NCBI RefSeq assembly: GCF_000275845.1
Contig: NW_006766905.1
Span: forward strand, 361,827-414,181
Reading direction: 5' to 3'
DNA: 52,355 nucleotides
DNA from: Dichomitus squalens LYAD-421 SS1
Lineage: Eukaryota; Basidiomycota; Agaricomycetes; Polyporales; Polyporaceae
The position numbers and the translations under genes were made by a program. Positions 1 through 11,778 of the stretch are shown here, in pieces. Position 1 is the stretch's first letter; each line of letters begins with the position of its first letter. The notes beneath the pieces were generated by a model that was given only the letters and a program-made list of their open reading frames with translations, was not told where the DNA came from and ran no database searches.

Positions 1-581
1 ACATGATACTGCGTGAAGTAGCCTAATCTTTGCGGCAGGGTGTCAGGTGATCTTCCCTCTGGTGGGTGATAGCGCTCTATAGCTCTCCGATGAGGGCCTC
101 TACGAACATCGTCTTCTCACTACGATTTGTCCTCATGCAAGGTGGTGTCAATGAATCAGCTGCGTCGCGAAAACCTCAATACCCCAGACTTGCGGGAGCG
201 ACCTTCAGGTAACCATGCATGGAAATCGAAGATATCATAAGAATAGACTTCTACGCTATGCGATATGATATAATATGTATGGACAGCCAATAGCGGGGGG
301 CGAGACGTAAATTACCGAGATGGAGTGATGGCACAGGTCTAGGTGTCTGGGCGCCAAGGGTGCTTCCCGAGAACGTCATGTGATCCCCGGAGTCCGCCAG
401 ACTCCGGCAGACTCGCCGGACTCAACAGTCTCGATATTTTGAACTGCGCGTGGCTAGCCGGCCCGCGAGCGCCCGGAATCCTAGGACAGGACAGCAGTAC
501 TGATATCCTGTGCCTAACCCTTTGTTCCCCTTGCTGGCGCCTCCGGATCCTCCGGTTCCTACGAATTAGGGAGTAGATAGA
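1..581. other. Left-edge intergenic / upstream region
   Basis: No protein-coding region is supported here. The short ORFs on either strand show no recognisable motif, and one simply runs antisense into the next gene. An AT-rich stretch at about 255-285 is the only compositional feature and could belong to the promoter region of the GH85 gene, although it is about 300 bases from that start codon. Confidence 0.4.
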
Positions 582-3187
582 ATGCCAATCAGAGGAGCAA
601 ACCACTCTCCGTTTGTTTCGGACGACGCGCCATTCTTCCGATCTCTCGCAGATCTCGATCAATGGGCCGCTAGTCCAAGCTCCGCCATCCACAAGCACTA
701 CGGCGTGCTGCCTTTCACTCCTCGAAGCGATGTTGAGGGCGTGTCGAATCGGGTGACAAGAGGCAAGTTGCTGGTAAGTGCATTCAAGCATGCCAAACGA
801 GGGTTCTCACTGAGACCGATCTCACTTACTAGGTTTGCCACGATTACAAGGTTCGGCTTCCAGACTCGCCCAGCTAATTGTCACTCATCGTCTCGAACCA
901 CTCAGGGAGGCTACACCGAGTCGCCAGCAGCATCTACATATACATTCAACTTTTGGCCATATTGTGACACCTTCATCTAGTACATCAGCTTCCCAGTTGC
1001 AAGAGCCAACACGCTGAACGACTATCTTAGCTTCTCTCACCATAGAGTGACAAACCCCCCTCCGGGATGGTCTACAGCTGCTCATCGTCATGGTGTGAAG
1101 ATGCTCGGCACCCTGTGCGTACTTTGTGCCTTGCGCTGTCATGCCTACTGATCCACGGCTAGAATATTCGAACACGCCGAGTCTGAACCCGACTGTTTGC
1201 GACTGCTCGTCGGCAGCCTTCCAATATCGCGAACAGGGCCTGCCAGATCGAACGCATATGCCACAATTCCAGTGTCTCCTCACTATGCTCGGCTTCTCGC
1301 TGAGATCGCCTACCAGCGAGGTTTTGATGGCTATCTCTTGAACTTCGAGGCTCCGTTGCGCGGCGGGGTCGAACAGACTCGGGCTCTGACCTTGTGGATT
1401 GCTCTCCTGGAACAGGAGCTTAAGCGGAAGGTTGGCTCGCATGCAGAAGCGATGTGGTGACTTTGTTTGTTGCCGATGAATGTGTGTTACTAGCTAACTG
1501 CGTCTCAGGTATGACAGCGTCATTGTGAACGGTCAACTGCGTTGGCAAGACAGGCTGAACAGTGTCAACCTTCCCTTCTTCCTCCCTTCGACTTCCTTCT
1601 TCTCCAACTACACAGTGCGCACTACTGCTGTCGCCCTGTTTCAAGCTCCTACTAATCGATCGTGATGTCTAGTGGCCTAACACCTACCCATCAATGTCAG
1701 CCCGATACCTCCTCTCTCTCGATCAATCCACCCTCCCCCGCCCAAAGCACCTCTCAGACCTCTACATCGGCGTCGACGTCTGGGGCCGCGGCTCCCACGG
1801 CGGTGGCGGCTTCGGCTCATACAAAGCGATCTCGCACATCGACCCCGAGTTCCTGGGGCTCAGCGTCGCCCTCTTTGGTCAGGCGTGGACCTGGGAGAGC
1901 GAGCAGGACAAGCCAGGGTGGTCCTGGAAGACCTGGTGGGCGTACGAGCGCAAGCTGTGGCTCGGGCCCCCAAACAAGGCTGAGCACGTCGAGGTGCCGC
2001 CGTACGGGCGGAAGGAGGGCGAGCCGCCGTGTGAGCATGGGCCCTTCAGGCCGATCGCGGACTTCTTCCCGAGGTTGCCTCCACCGAACCCTGCGGTCCT
2101 GCCATTCTTCACCACTTTCTCGCCCGGGGTCGGATGGGCGTGGTTTGTGAGAGGGACGAAGGTGTTCGTGAGTGAAACGGGGTGGACGGACGTTGACAAA
2201 TGTACGTCCATTGGCGACCTTGTCTTCCCTAGGCCGACGCTTGCATGGGAGAACGGGGACCGTGACGAGCCAGTACCAGCTGCGACGTCCGACATCTCGA
2301 TGGACGATGCCTGGCTGGGCGGGAGCTCGCTCCTCATCTCCTTCTCCGCCCCGGGCTCCGACGCCGAAGATGCCTTCTTCCGTTGCGTCTGGCTCCCGAT
2401 TCAGTCCCTAGCCATCACTCCCCGGAAGTCCTACCGCATGTCGATCATGTACAAAGTCTCAGGACCAGTTGACACCGACATCGGGGCATCCATCAAGTCC
2501 CTCGCGCCTGGGCCCAGCGCCGAATTCGACGTGACCTTCGTGCCCGCGACATCCAACGCTCCCCTTCCCGGTGGCTGGACAGAACTCCTCATCGACTTCT
2601 CTCTTCCACTCGAATACGGAGGCGGTACCGACGTTCTATCCGCTGCAGGCCTTGTCATCGGGTTCACGTGCGAAGCCCCATCCCAGCCGGTCGACTTCTC
2701 CGTTGCCGTCGGTGCACTCAGTGTCTACGCCAATCCGCCCTCCGCTCAGCACACCCCACTCAGCCCCAAAGTCATCTGGGCTGACTTTGCGTCTGAGAAG
2801 CCCAAGGACAGCGCTGCGGTGCCATTTGCGGGCGTCATCACGTGGGGGACAGGAGTCTCTCTCGGACTAGTCCCCGCAATCAGGCTAACCTCACCCGAAG
2901 ATACGGAGGCTGCGTGGATGCTGGATCACCTCACGCCTGGGTTTGCTTACTTCAACGTGTATGTGCAGGGCCAGCCTAAGGAGGGCGAGGCGTACGCTCC
3001 GGAAACTGCGGCGTTCGTTGGCACGACGGGTCTCGACGGGAGGGAAAACAGGTTCTTTGTCGACCCGGTTTGTTTACCCGGACATTTGACTGGTGCGAAG
3101 GCTGCGCGGTTCTACGTACAAGGCGTGACGGATAGAGGGCGTGTGCTGGAGTGGGAGGACTGCACATTCGTTGATGTAGACGCGTAA
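582..3187 (+). CDS. GH85 endo-beta-N-acetylglucosaminidase (cytosolic ENGase type)
   Basis: Predicted 760-residue enzyme that cleaves the GlcNAc-beta-1,4-GlcNAc core of N-glycans. Exons: 582-773, 833-850, 906-979, 1031-1114, 1163-1456, 1509-1614 and 1673-3187; phases close perfectly. The GH85 catalytic motif is visible as GFDGYLLNFE, with Asn183 and the catalytic Glu185. It is preceded by an HGVKMLGTLIFE strand and followed by WYDSVIVNGQLRWQDRLN, all typical family landmarks. The C-terminal half (one long exon) fits the beta-sandwich region of GH85 proteins. No signal peptide is seen, which agrees with the cytosolic ENGases that act on free oligosaccharides and misfolded glycoproteins. The start at 582 opens the first exon with a good donor at 774. 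Introns are concentrated in the 5' third. The gene is convergent with the AAA+ ATPase gene, 671 bases away. An 18-nt second exon is notable. The family call is secure; exact N-terminal exon borders are inferred. Confidence 0.9.
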
Positions 3188-3858
3188 GGAAGTCGGATTA
3201 ACCATGGGTTATACATCGAAGTGTACAGTCTGTAATATAGGCGTTTTGTGGGACATCTCCAACAGCTCGGCAAGCTTACCAGGACCAGGCTGTATGCAGA
3301 AGTACCAAAGAGATACCATTTCGTTGCAGGCAACGACTCGACTTCATAGAAACCTCGGATGCTGGGGGTTCGCAGTGGTCGAGGCGGGCCACCCGACTAT
3401 CCCGTTCCTGACGTCGGCGCGCTCGGAGACATGTAAGCGGTCGGCCAACACCTCCCTGCAACTTTCGTCTCGCCCGACGATGGCGCGTCGTAGAAGAGTC
3501 AGCCTTGACAACACGTAGTGCAGTAATACGGGCTTCGGCAACTATCATGCATGGCCATGAGGGGAGTACATACTCGTTCGCAAGGTTGGCAAATGATGAT
3601 GTATGCAACCTTGGACACGCCTACGGTGCTCGGTGGTGCGAATTCCTTAAATTTCGGCCTGAAGGAAGTCGGTCCGTCCAGTTCGCGCATATGATGACAC
3701 TTCATGATGCATTTAGGTAGAGATGGCGCTGGGGGATACATGAGCAATACTAGTGACAGTAATAATCTACAGGGCGAGACGATGTCAGACCATTCACGAG
3801 AAACCATGAAGCATATTGCAAGTCGTCCGAAACAAGCCAAACCTCACGCGAGACAAAC
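3188..3858. other. Convergent intergenic spacer
   Basis: This spacer between two convergent genes should hold both 3' UTRs. The short ORFs here (about 60-110 codons on both strands) lack motifs and splice context. Nothing else was recognised. Confidence 0.4.
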
Positions 3859-6800
3859 TCAGGGAGTTGCCGCGTCTACATCATCCAACGATACCTCTTG
3901 AATGAACTCCTGCGCCTCCTCCTTCAGCTCTCGTAAGAGGATAGTCCGATCCCAATCCTGTCGATGCCGCCAGACTAAGCCGAGACACGTTGCACGTAGC
4001 TGCTCAAGCTGCTCGATGTTGAGCGATCCCGTGGCGTCACGCAGGTAAGTTTTGAGCTCTGTGAACGAGTCTTCATCGATATGGAAGTCGGGAAGAGGCG
4101 TCGGGGACCTCTCAACCTCCATCGGCACCTCAAGCTGAGGCTCTGCCTCGAGCGCTTCTGCGGGCTGAGTGCCTTCCATTGGATGGTCGCCTTCGCCGTC
4201 TAGGATGATGCTGGCATCGGCTGGCAGCCCGTTCGCGTTACTGCTGGTACCGTTGGGCTGTGGAACTACCTGCGTCTGAGGAAGGACAGCTGCAGAGGTG
4301 GAGGGCGTCGCGGTGAACGGATTATCGGGAGGATCGGTAGGTATACCGGCACGGGCGTCTGTGGGAGATAAAGGGTTGAGAAGTGCGGGGTCGAAGCCGG
4401 ATCGACGAGGAGCCTCCTGTGTGTCATCTGCATTGGGCTCGGAGGTGGCCGTGGTACCTTCGTTGCCAGATGCCGATTGTATCCCGGGCGCAACCTCATC
4501 CGCGAAACGCACACTCAACGAGCGACCACCCGTAGTCGGGGACTGTGGCTCGCCAGAAGGACCCGCATCCTCGCCATCGGTCCGGGACTTCTTTGCAACA
4601 TGCTCGCCAATCTCATCCTCAGAAGGAGTTGCCTCAACCCCGTTCGACCGTTGTCTCTTGAGCTTGCGCTCCAGCTGCACCGGGTCTGTGATCGCGATCT
4701 CGGGCTCCTGACCAGTATGGCGGGCACTGCGCCGAGTGCCGGGAGCGTACTCCCCATTCTGCACGGGCTGCTCGGCGGCCTTTTCTTGCTGCTTGGTCTT
4801 CCTGAACTCATCCCGCCTCTGGCGCTCACGGGCAGCCATGCGCTGGCAATCGAGTCTGAACTGCGGGTCGAAGTCTTGACAGCTGACCTCGGCCGCGGTG
4901 AGCATCGCCTGCGCCCTGAATAGCCGCTCTGGGTCCTCGTTGATCCTGACGCTCGCGTTGTGAACAATTTTACGAATGTCGTCAAGGAAGTCGTCTGGTG
5001 TCAGGTAGCGGCCCTTGTATAGTTCAACGTTCATCCGCTCGAGATCCATGTCAAAGAGAGGTGGCTCTTGTACTAGCTGCTCCTGGACCTGGTTGACAAC
5101 GGCAACCTCTACAACTTGCTGCTCAGCCTGCCCATCGACGATCTCCATGACGCCGTTCGGCTCGGTGTGCACTTCGACGGATTGTGCGACTACCTGAACT
5201 TGAGGCGGAGGCCTAGGCGCGCTAAAATCGTAGTTGTACTCCTCCTACATCTTTTCGTTAACAACGGTCGATAATCCGAGAAGCGCATACGTACTGCCGC
5301 ACGCTTAGTGAAGCGCTTGAACTTCCTCTTCAGCTCGCTCAGGATGGGTCCAAGCCGGTACTTGAGCAACGTGATGATACGTTGGTCGTTGTCCTGCTGC
5401 AATGCGAGCTCCGCCGCTGACGGCTGCCGAGGCTCCAGAGGAGGCGCGATAGGCAGCTCTTCAAGCACCCGCTTCTTCCGCTTCATCCCATCTGGGAAAT
5501 CGATAGGCGGTCGCCGTACATCCTTCAACAGCCCTTCGAAGAACGCATCCCTCTGCGTTGTACTAGGCGCGACAAGGGCAACGCGGTTCTCGCGGATGGG
5601 ACCAAACCATTGCCGCACGTCGCGGGGCAGTTGCAAGAAGGCGCCATCTACTACCGCGAGAAGAAGCACGGGATCTGTTGGCGAGAGAGTATCGAGCATG
5701 GCGCGTACAGTAGTCCGCGCGGTCTCCGTGACGGCGGCACACCATCCAATCAAAGATGGGATATACACCACTGATGGCTGGTGACGCTTGGCCTCTACGA
5801 AAAGCTGAACGATAGCAGCCTCGGGAGTCTAGCAAGGAACATCAGTTGTGTTGTTATGCTGAAGAGACTGAATGCGACATACCCGAGTCGAGTCAGACAA
5901 CAGTGATCCAAGATCGAGACTCTGGATGTGGTACCCTTCCAAATGATGCAGCGCAGCAGCAGCAACGTAGCTCTGTCCCATGCCGGCTGGACCGTGTAAG
6001 ACCACCCTCGGGCGGTATATGCGCAGCGTCTCCATAGACTGCATCATGAGTTCCCGCTCAAGCGCGCCTTCTGAGCCACCGACGTCCTCCCACTCTGCCT
6101 CCTCCAGCGCGGTGCGCTTCTTGCTCACAGGCAAGACCTTGCCGATGACCTCCTTAATCTTGTCCAGCGGCTCTTGCAGGAGCGGAACGAGTTGTGTAGG
6201 AAGCGGGGACGTGGCCGAGGACACTGAACGCGCCGAGGAGGGTATGAGTTCTAGAAATCGGTCGCGTAAACGTCATAGCACAGCTTCGCGGGATCGTCAG
6301 GTACCCACTCTTGACCGAGATCATAAAATCACGGAGCTCGACTTCGATAGTCTCGGGCTTGAGCAACAGTCGATCGTTCGACTTGTAGATTTGGGGATAC
6401 CGACGCTGCACGGCGTTCAGTGCAGCTTCCGTACATAGTGCCTGCCATCTTCAACGTCAACGTCACACATCGCACGTACTAGACATGAGGACGAACCCTG
6501 AGGTCGGCGCCGCCATAACCCTTCGTGAGCTTAGCCAATCCCTTCGCGTTCTCAGCGCCTTTCTCACCGTCCCAACCAGCCCATTTCTTCGTCATGACAC
6601 TCAGGATCTTCTCCCGCGCCTCCAGGTTAGGAAGCGGAAAGTAAAACTCCCTGTCGAAGCGACCTGGACGCCGCAACGCTGGATCGACAGCGTCTGGACG
6701 GTTGGTGGCGCCAATGACGACTACCTGGCCGCGACCGTCCATGCCGTCCATAAGTGCCAGGAGAGTCGACACGATGGAGGCATGGATCTGGTCCTGCTTT

Positions 6801-8752
6801 GACGAACGCACAGGCGCGAGACCGTCGATCTCGTCGAAAAAGATGATGCTTGGTTGCTGATTGCGAGCCTCCTCGAAGAGTAGCCGAAGCTGGCGCTCGG
6901 CCTCGCCGACCCATTTAGACAAGCAGTCCGCTCCCTTACGCATGAAGAAAGCTTACATATAACGCGGGCGTGAGGCAACAGTCGAGAACACGACATGAAC
7001 AAAGACTCACATATACCCTTCCCATTCGATCGACAGCTAGCTGCCAGTGCACGCGCCAGCAAAGTCTTACCCGTACCCGGCGGACCATGGAAAAGAACAC
7101 CGCGTGGTGGGGTAAGATTGAATCGCTGGAAGACTTCAGGATATAGTAGAGGGAGGAGTGTCATCTCCTTCAGCGAGTTGATGTCTTGAGGATACGCGAT
7201 AAACAAAGGAGTAAGACGTGGACGCGAAGTAAAACTCACGGTCATCGAGACCACCGACTTCGTCGAACGTCACGTTCTGGTTCACGCCGAGGGGGTCGGC
7301 ATCGGCGAGAGCTGTACTCGAGTCTCAAGCACTGGGTGCGAAATAAATTCAGGTAGATCTTACCGGAGTCTCCCACTTTGCCGAGGTTGGACGGGGTACC
7401 CGCAGCTGCGGCAAGATCGCCAGGCAGGAAGCCTCCAGCAGCACCTGCGCCCCCAGCAAAGATGCCACCACTACCTCCAGCCCCTGAGATGCCACCAAAC
7501 GGTTTGCGAGGCGTGCGAGTGGCGTAGTCAGAGTCCTGAGAAGTGATGAGGGATAACACTATGCTTCAACCCAGAAATGTATACTTACAGAATCATCTCC
7601 CCCGCCACCCATCCATTTGCTCAACTCCGCGCCCGTCGCGCTCCAGCCAGGGGGCTTTGGACGGTTAGGATGACGACCGTGGGACTTATAGCCGCCCGAC
7701 CGGGGTTTCGGAGGGGGGAGCATCTCCTCGAGAGGCGGTGGGATGGCGTAGTTGATCTTCGCCCGTTGACGAAGGGAATACGGTTTGCCGTCCTGTTCTG
7801 GTCCTGCGTCGCCTTCACCGTCGACATCGGCCTCCCCATCGGCGTCTGCATCTGCTTCGGGTTCTGGGGAGGTGACAGGTGCCTCATCGATAGAGCCCTC
7901 GCCATCAGCCGAGCCAGAGGAGGGCTCATCAACGTAACCATCCTCGTCATCTTCGTTGTTTCGAGTACTGGAGCGGGTGCGGCGGGTGGACAAACGATTG
8001 CGAGTCGGGCGTGAAGAGGAGGCTTGAGTTTGCGAACGTCCGTTCGATCGTCGCGTAAGACGACCACCGCCGCTTGGTCGACCATTTGCGCCGTTTCTCG
8101 TTCTGTTACGCGTAGGGTATCGGCCAACCTTCGCCTCCCCATCCTCCTCGTCACTGACAATGAAACCATTCATCTGGGGGCGGTTACGAGTGCGACGAAG
8201 GGCGTAGCGTGATTGGGGCCCGTCTGATTCCTCGCCCTCGTTCGCCGGTGGGGCTTCCTTGCTCTTCCCCTTCGGGGATATTGAGTCGAGGGGATCGTCC
8301 TCGCTGGCAGACTCTTGATACGATTTCTTTGCGATACGTCTGCCGCGAGAGGACACGCCGTACTCAACCGGTTCCTCCTCGTCTTCGTCCTCCGGTTGCG
8401 GGTTCTCCTCAACATCCATGGACGCATTGCTTTCGTGGTACTCGGAGCCGGAGGCAAGGGGACTGCTAGGTTGCTGGCGCGACGCACCACGAGTAGTAGG
8501 GGCCATAGCTGGTATCTTGATACGTAGATTGTTGGATGGTGAAGATACAATGTGCGAGGGGAGCGGGGGTGGCGAGTGAGGTGCAAGCTCCACGAGCGCG
8601 GGGTCGACCAAGGGATCACCGAGCTGCTGAGGCTGATAAAACAAGGAGTGATTCAAGTAGTCCTGAGAGTACTGCTGTTCTGGCACAGACGGGGGGATAA
8701 ATTGGGGAGGGAAGACGAAGTTCTCGCCCTGAAAGTTGAAGGGCTCGTTCAT
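3859..8752 (-). CDS. YTA7: Yta7/Abo1/ATAD2-type AAA+ ATPase with bromodomain
   Basis: Predicted 1483-residue nuclear histone chaperone/nucleosome-remodelling ATPase. Exons in transcript order: 8752-7589, 7535-7364, 7311-7240, 7184-7017, 6951-6497, 6441-6309, 6250-5883, 5828-5295, 5244-3859. Residues 1-460 are acidic and basic low-complexity sequence. AAA1 has Walker A GPPGTGKT (503-510), Walker B IIFFDE (561-566) and the RRPGRFDREF arginine-finger region (about 619-627). The pore segment AFFMRKGADCLSKWVGE is the ATAD2 signature. AAA2 is degenerate: its Walker A reads GPAGMGQS (808-815), with Gln replacing Lys. A bromodomain-like helical region spans about 990-1150 and contains YLTPDDFLDDIRKIVHNA. 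A Gln/Val-rich insertion of roughly 60 residues separates its first helix from the next. The final roughly 330 residues are acidic and disordered. The family is known to act on H3-H4 and heterochromatin; assignment to this family is very strong. Confidence 0.95.
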
Positions 8753-10034
8753 GGAAGATTACCGTGTTCGGAGTTGTGTTCACAACTTCCACCACAGCCA
8801 GATCTTCCTCCTCCTCAGTTGGCGGATCCTCTCATGCGACGGCAGTCCAGATGGCCTCAGTTCCGTTGGAGTAGGCGGAGAGGGTGAGGACGAGATGGAC
8901 GTGAGTCTCTAAGCGCGTTAGACGCCCACACAATGCATATTTGCGGTTGTTTACCTTCAGTGGCGGTGTCGGATCACAATCTACGACGAGACCATATTCC
9001 ACGGCTCTGTGCTTGTCCAGCTGCGACGAGATGTCTTCGACAATGCCATCGTAGACTCGGAAGAAACTCACCTTAGGTGTTTCATGGGACAACGCCACAC
9101 ACTGTGCAGCGCATATGGTAACCCCCCCATCCCTCCCAGAATCGGACGCTTATCACCAGGAGTGCTTCGCCTCACCGCCTCCTCCTGCCCACCATACCAC
9201 ATTTCTCTCCTCCTGGAGAATTCGACACTGACGCACCATCGGGACTGTATGTTGAGTGAAGCAAGTCCACATGAAATTAGGGAAGTTGTTGAAAGGACGC
9301 TAGCGAGACAAGGGAATCAATGGGTAACTCGTGCATCAGCTCCTAGAAAGTCGTCCAGGTGGATGTACGAGTGCAAAAACGTTTCCAACGTCTCGCTCAA
9401 CGACGCCCTCGACGCCCTGAAGGTTCATCGGTGTTTACCGGGCTCTTTCCCAGTCTTCCTTCCATATGTGGAAAGAGCACCAAATCGAGAATGCCCTGCC
9501 GGCCCGGCTGATGACAACGTTTACGCGGCGAGGACGATTGAGCCTCATGACAGCTAATTTCATTACGACGGGTCGACCGACGAGAAGGGCGAAGCTTTCT
9601 CAACGAACGAGAGTTCTATAACAAGGACACCGAGAGAGAAATGATAGGGACGAGGTAGAGGTTCGTAGAGATGGAGTGTAGCGCTAAGAGACCACATCGC
9701 TCTGATACACTGGCCTCTGACATAGGGATCAAGACAATCTGGGCTTAGTCTATTTCACGGCAGGGGATGCTCACGCTAAGACGATGTCAGCCCGAAGATT
9801 GGCGCGGTTCAATAAGCTGTAGCGCAATGTCACCGAGATGCCCAGACGACACCGTAAGCAGTAGCCACCCGCCTACGAAGCCGGCCAAGACAATCACGGA
9901 GCCACCATGAAACCATACAAAACAGCCAACGTGTCGAGTCCAGGTAGTTTGCCGTAGCCACCAGCGCGCAGACCCGAACAAGACCAGAGACAGGGAAAGG
10001 AAAGCCGGATCTAAGCACCTCACGCCGTCGATGC
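8753..10034. other. Upstream region of the AAA+ gene, no supported gene
   Basis: A minus-strand ORF at 8832-9098 looks protein-like over a short stretch (VEYGLVVDCDPTPPLK). It could form one exon, with a possible 46-nt intron after the Lys codon, but no homology was recognised. A plus-strand ORF at 9009-9557 overlaps it and has no motif. The right end (about 9930-10034) already resembles the 3' flank of the second family A copy near 16.03-16.14 kb, for example the shared run CCGTAGCCACCAG. Confidence 0.3.
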
Positions 10035-11010
10035 TTAAACCAGCCGCAGACGCTCCGCCTTCACTGCTAGGGTCGCCACCTCAATTTGCATCTCCCACAT
10101 CTTCGCAATCATCGTTTGTTGTTCGTCCACCTGTGCGTAGAGGCAGGACGCTAGGTCCATGCTCCTCTCGATTTGCACAGTCGACTCCGTCTTCTCGTCG
10201 GTCCTCTCCGTGTGCGTCAAAAGGGCTTGTGTCTCGTTCCCGCCTTCGTCGTCGACCGCGTCCTCGAGAAGGAGCATTCGCTCCACTTCCTGCTCGTCCA
10301 CCAGGTCTTGCTCGGCTTGGCCCATGCTCCTCGTAATCCTTCGTTCCGATGTTGTGTTCCTCTGGATCTTCACCTTGTCCGTCGTCGGCGTCGTCCTTAC
10401 CTCCTGCGCCCCGGAGCGATCCAAGAGGGTAGCCGACTCGGCGACGAGAGGAGTCTCGGCACTCTGACTCCCACTCTCGCACCCGCTGCGGCTCCCCTCG
10501 ACGAGGAGGACCGGCTCGGTGGGAGAAGCACAGGCGTCCCCGTGCCCCTGCACCACACACCGCGCCTCCTCGTCCACGACCATCGAGTCGCACACCTGTA
10601 AATTCGCCGTATCGTCGACGACGACGACCGGCGAGTCAGTCGTCTGCTTCTTCGTCGTGCTCGATGCAGCCATTGCGTTGGTAGACCTAGGAAGGTTAGC
10701 GAAAGCCTGTTTGACGGACCACGCCCTGTACTCAGCCACGACCTTGTTCTTCCTCCGCTCTGAACGCCCGAAGTGTCGCCCTCCAGGGGTCTTGAAGGTG
10801 TAGAGAGCGATAGCGGTGTAGGAAGACATAGTCGCAAGCAGCAGGGTGGGCACAAGATGTGAGTACTGCACAGCAGGACTGAGGTAATAAGGTACAAGTC
10901 AGGTTAGGTGGGGAGCGGTCAGCTCATCGGCGAGTTCTGGAGTTCGAGGAGGCTGACCTCGCTAGTCTCGTTTGAGACGGCTAACCGGCGAGATTCATGT
11001 CGCCTGTAGA
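9935..11010. repeat. Family A duplication unit, left copy
   Basis: Similarity to 16.03-16.88 kb extends beyond the ORF on both sides. Downstream, the stretch before the stop shares CACGCCGTCGATGCT-like sequence. Upstream, both copies keep GACATAGTCGCAAGC at the start codon and a CTCGCTAGTCTCGTTT / TTCGCTGGTCGCGTTT block about 130 bases further out. Boundaries are approximate and no terminal repeats were recognised. Confidence 0.5.
10035..10829 (-). CDS. Hypothetical protein, family A copy 1
   Basis: Single-exon ORF of 264 residues with no recognised domain. It starts MSSYTAIALYTFKTPGG; a further in-frame ATG lies at 10871, but the start at 10829 is chosen because the second copy begins at the equivalent ATG. 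The middle is rich in Ser, Thr and acidic residues with a basic stretch (SERRITRSMG). The C-terminus has an acidic heptad-like segment (DEQEVERMLLLEDAV) and ends VATLAVKAERLRLV, which could form amphipathic helices. The first 30 residues, the DE.ERLLEAV-like segment and the C-terminal LAxKAxRLR tail are shared with the copy at 16.1-16.7 kb. The location is probably intracellular, as no signal peptide or membrane segment is seen. The function is unknown. Confidence 0.55.
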   Translation of the reverse strand: MSSYTAIALYTFKTPGGRHFGRSERRKNKVVAEYRAWSVKQAFANLPRSTNAMAASSTTKKQTTDSPVVVVDDTANLQVCDSMVVDEEARCVVQGHGDACASPTEPVLLVEGSRSGCESGSQSAETPLVAESATLLDRSGAQEVRTTPTTDKVKIQRNTTSERRITRSMGQAEQDLVDEQEVERMLLLEDAVDDEGGNETQALLTHTERTDEKTESTVQIERSMDLASCLYAQVDEQQTMIAKMWEMQIEVATLAVKAERLRLV

Positions 11011-11778
11011 CGAGATTTTTTGACAGGACTAAGTCAACTTATCTCGAATTAGAGCTGGACGACTAGTACTGAGCATCCGATGCTAGTATTATGGATGCCG
11101 GAAGTGCAAGTCGCGCGAGGGCTTCGTATTCTAACGTCTACGCATTCAGAGTAGCGAAACATCACCACATTCAGGCCTTCAAGGTGCACGTTACGGCCTT
11201 GAACATGCCCTGCGACAGATTTGAGGGCCGTCCGAAGAGCGAATGTTGTGGAAGTCGGAGAGCAGTGTCAGCGCTCGGCAGCGACCGCCGGGTAAGGAAA
11301 CCCAAACGCGCCAAATCCCCTTTGCTCTGACCGTTGGACTCGCAGGCCCTGGCATCCGCACTCAAGCGAAAACGACACATATCTGCACGCCATACGGTCA
11401 TGTCCAATACACTATGTGAAACAAAATGACTAGTCATCCGAGTCGTGGCGGCGATACGTTAGGTCTCCTCAGGCTTCAGACTTCGATGCAGGCTGCTCGG
11501 CTAAGGATGACCAGGTATATTGCTTACATTCAGGTTATCGCTGAGCCCTCCCATAACATTTTCAGTGTACCAAAAATCACATGTCGTACATGTTTGCCAG
11601 CCACGGGGCGTGGTTATCCTATGACGACGCGAGGCGAGCATCCAGTCTCGACCGTAACATCCTCGACGTTCGCCTTTATGAACCCTCGGACTTGCTCGCT
11701 TCCCCCCACCACACACCTTCCTACTTGTCCCATACTGCTGCGCGGTAACACTTGTTCTGTCCATCTGCTCTAGCCAAT
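10872..11778. other. Intergenic region upstream of families A and B
   Basis: Divergent spacer between the two hypothetical genes. Short ORFs on both strands carry no motif. The left 140 bases belong to the family A duplication; the remainder shows nothing recognisable. Confidence 0.35.

Noticed and set aside
339..791. 150-codon minus-strand ORF
   Set aside because: It is antisense to the first GH85 exon and has no motif or splice context.
8832..9098. Possible small gene or upstream exon of the AAA+ gene (VEYGLVVDCDPTPPLK)
   Set aside because: Protein-like appearance only over a short stretch; no family recognised, and the AAA+ gene has a good start at 8752.
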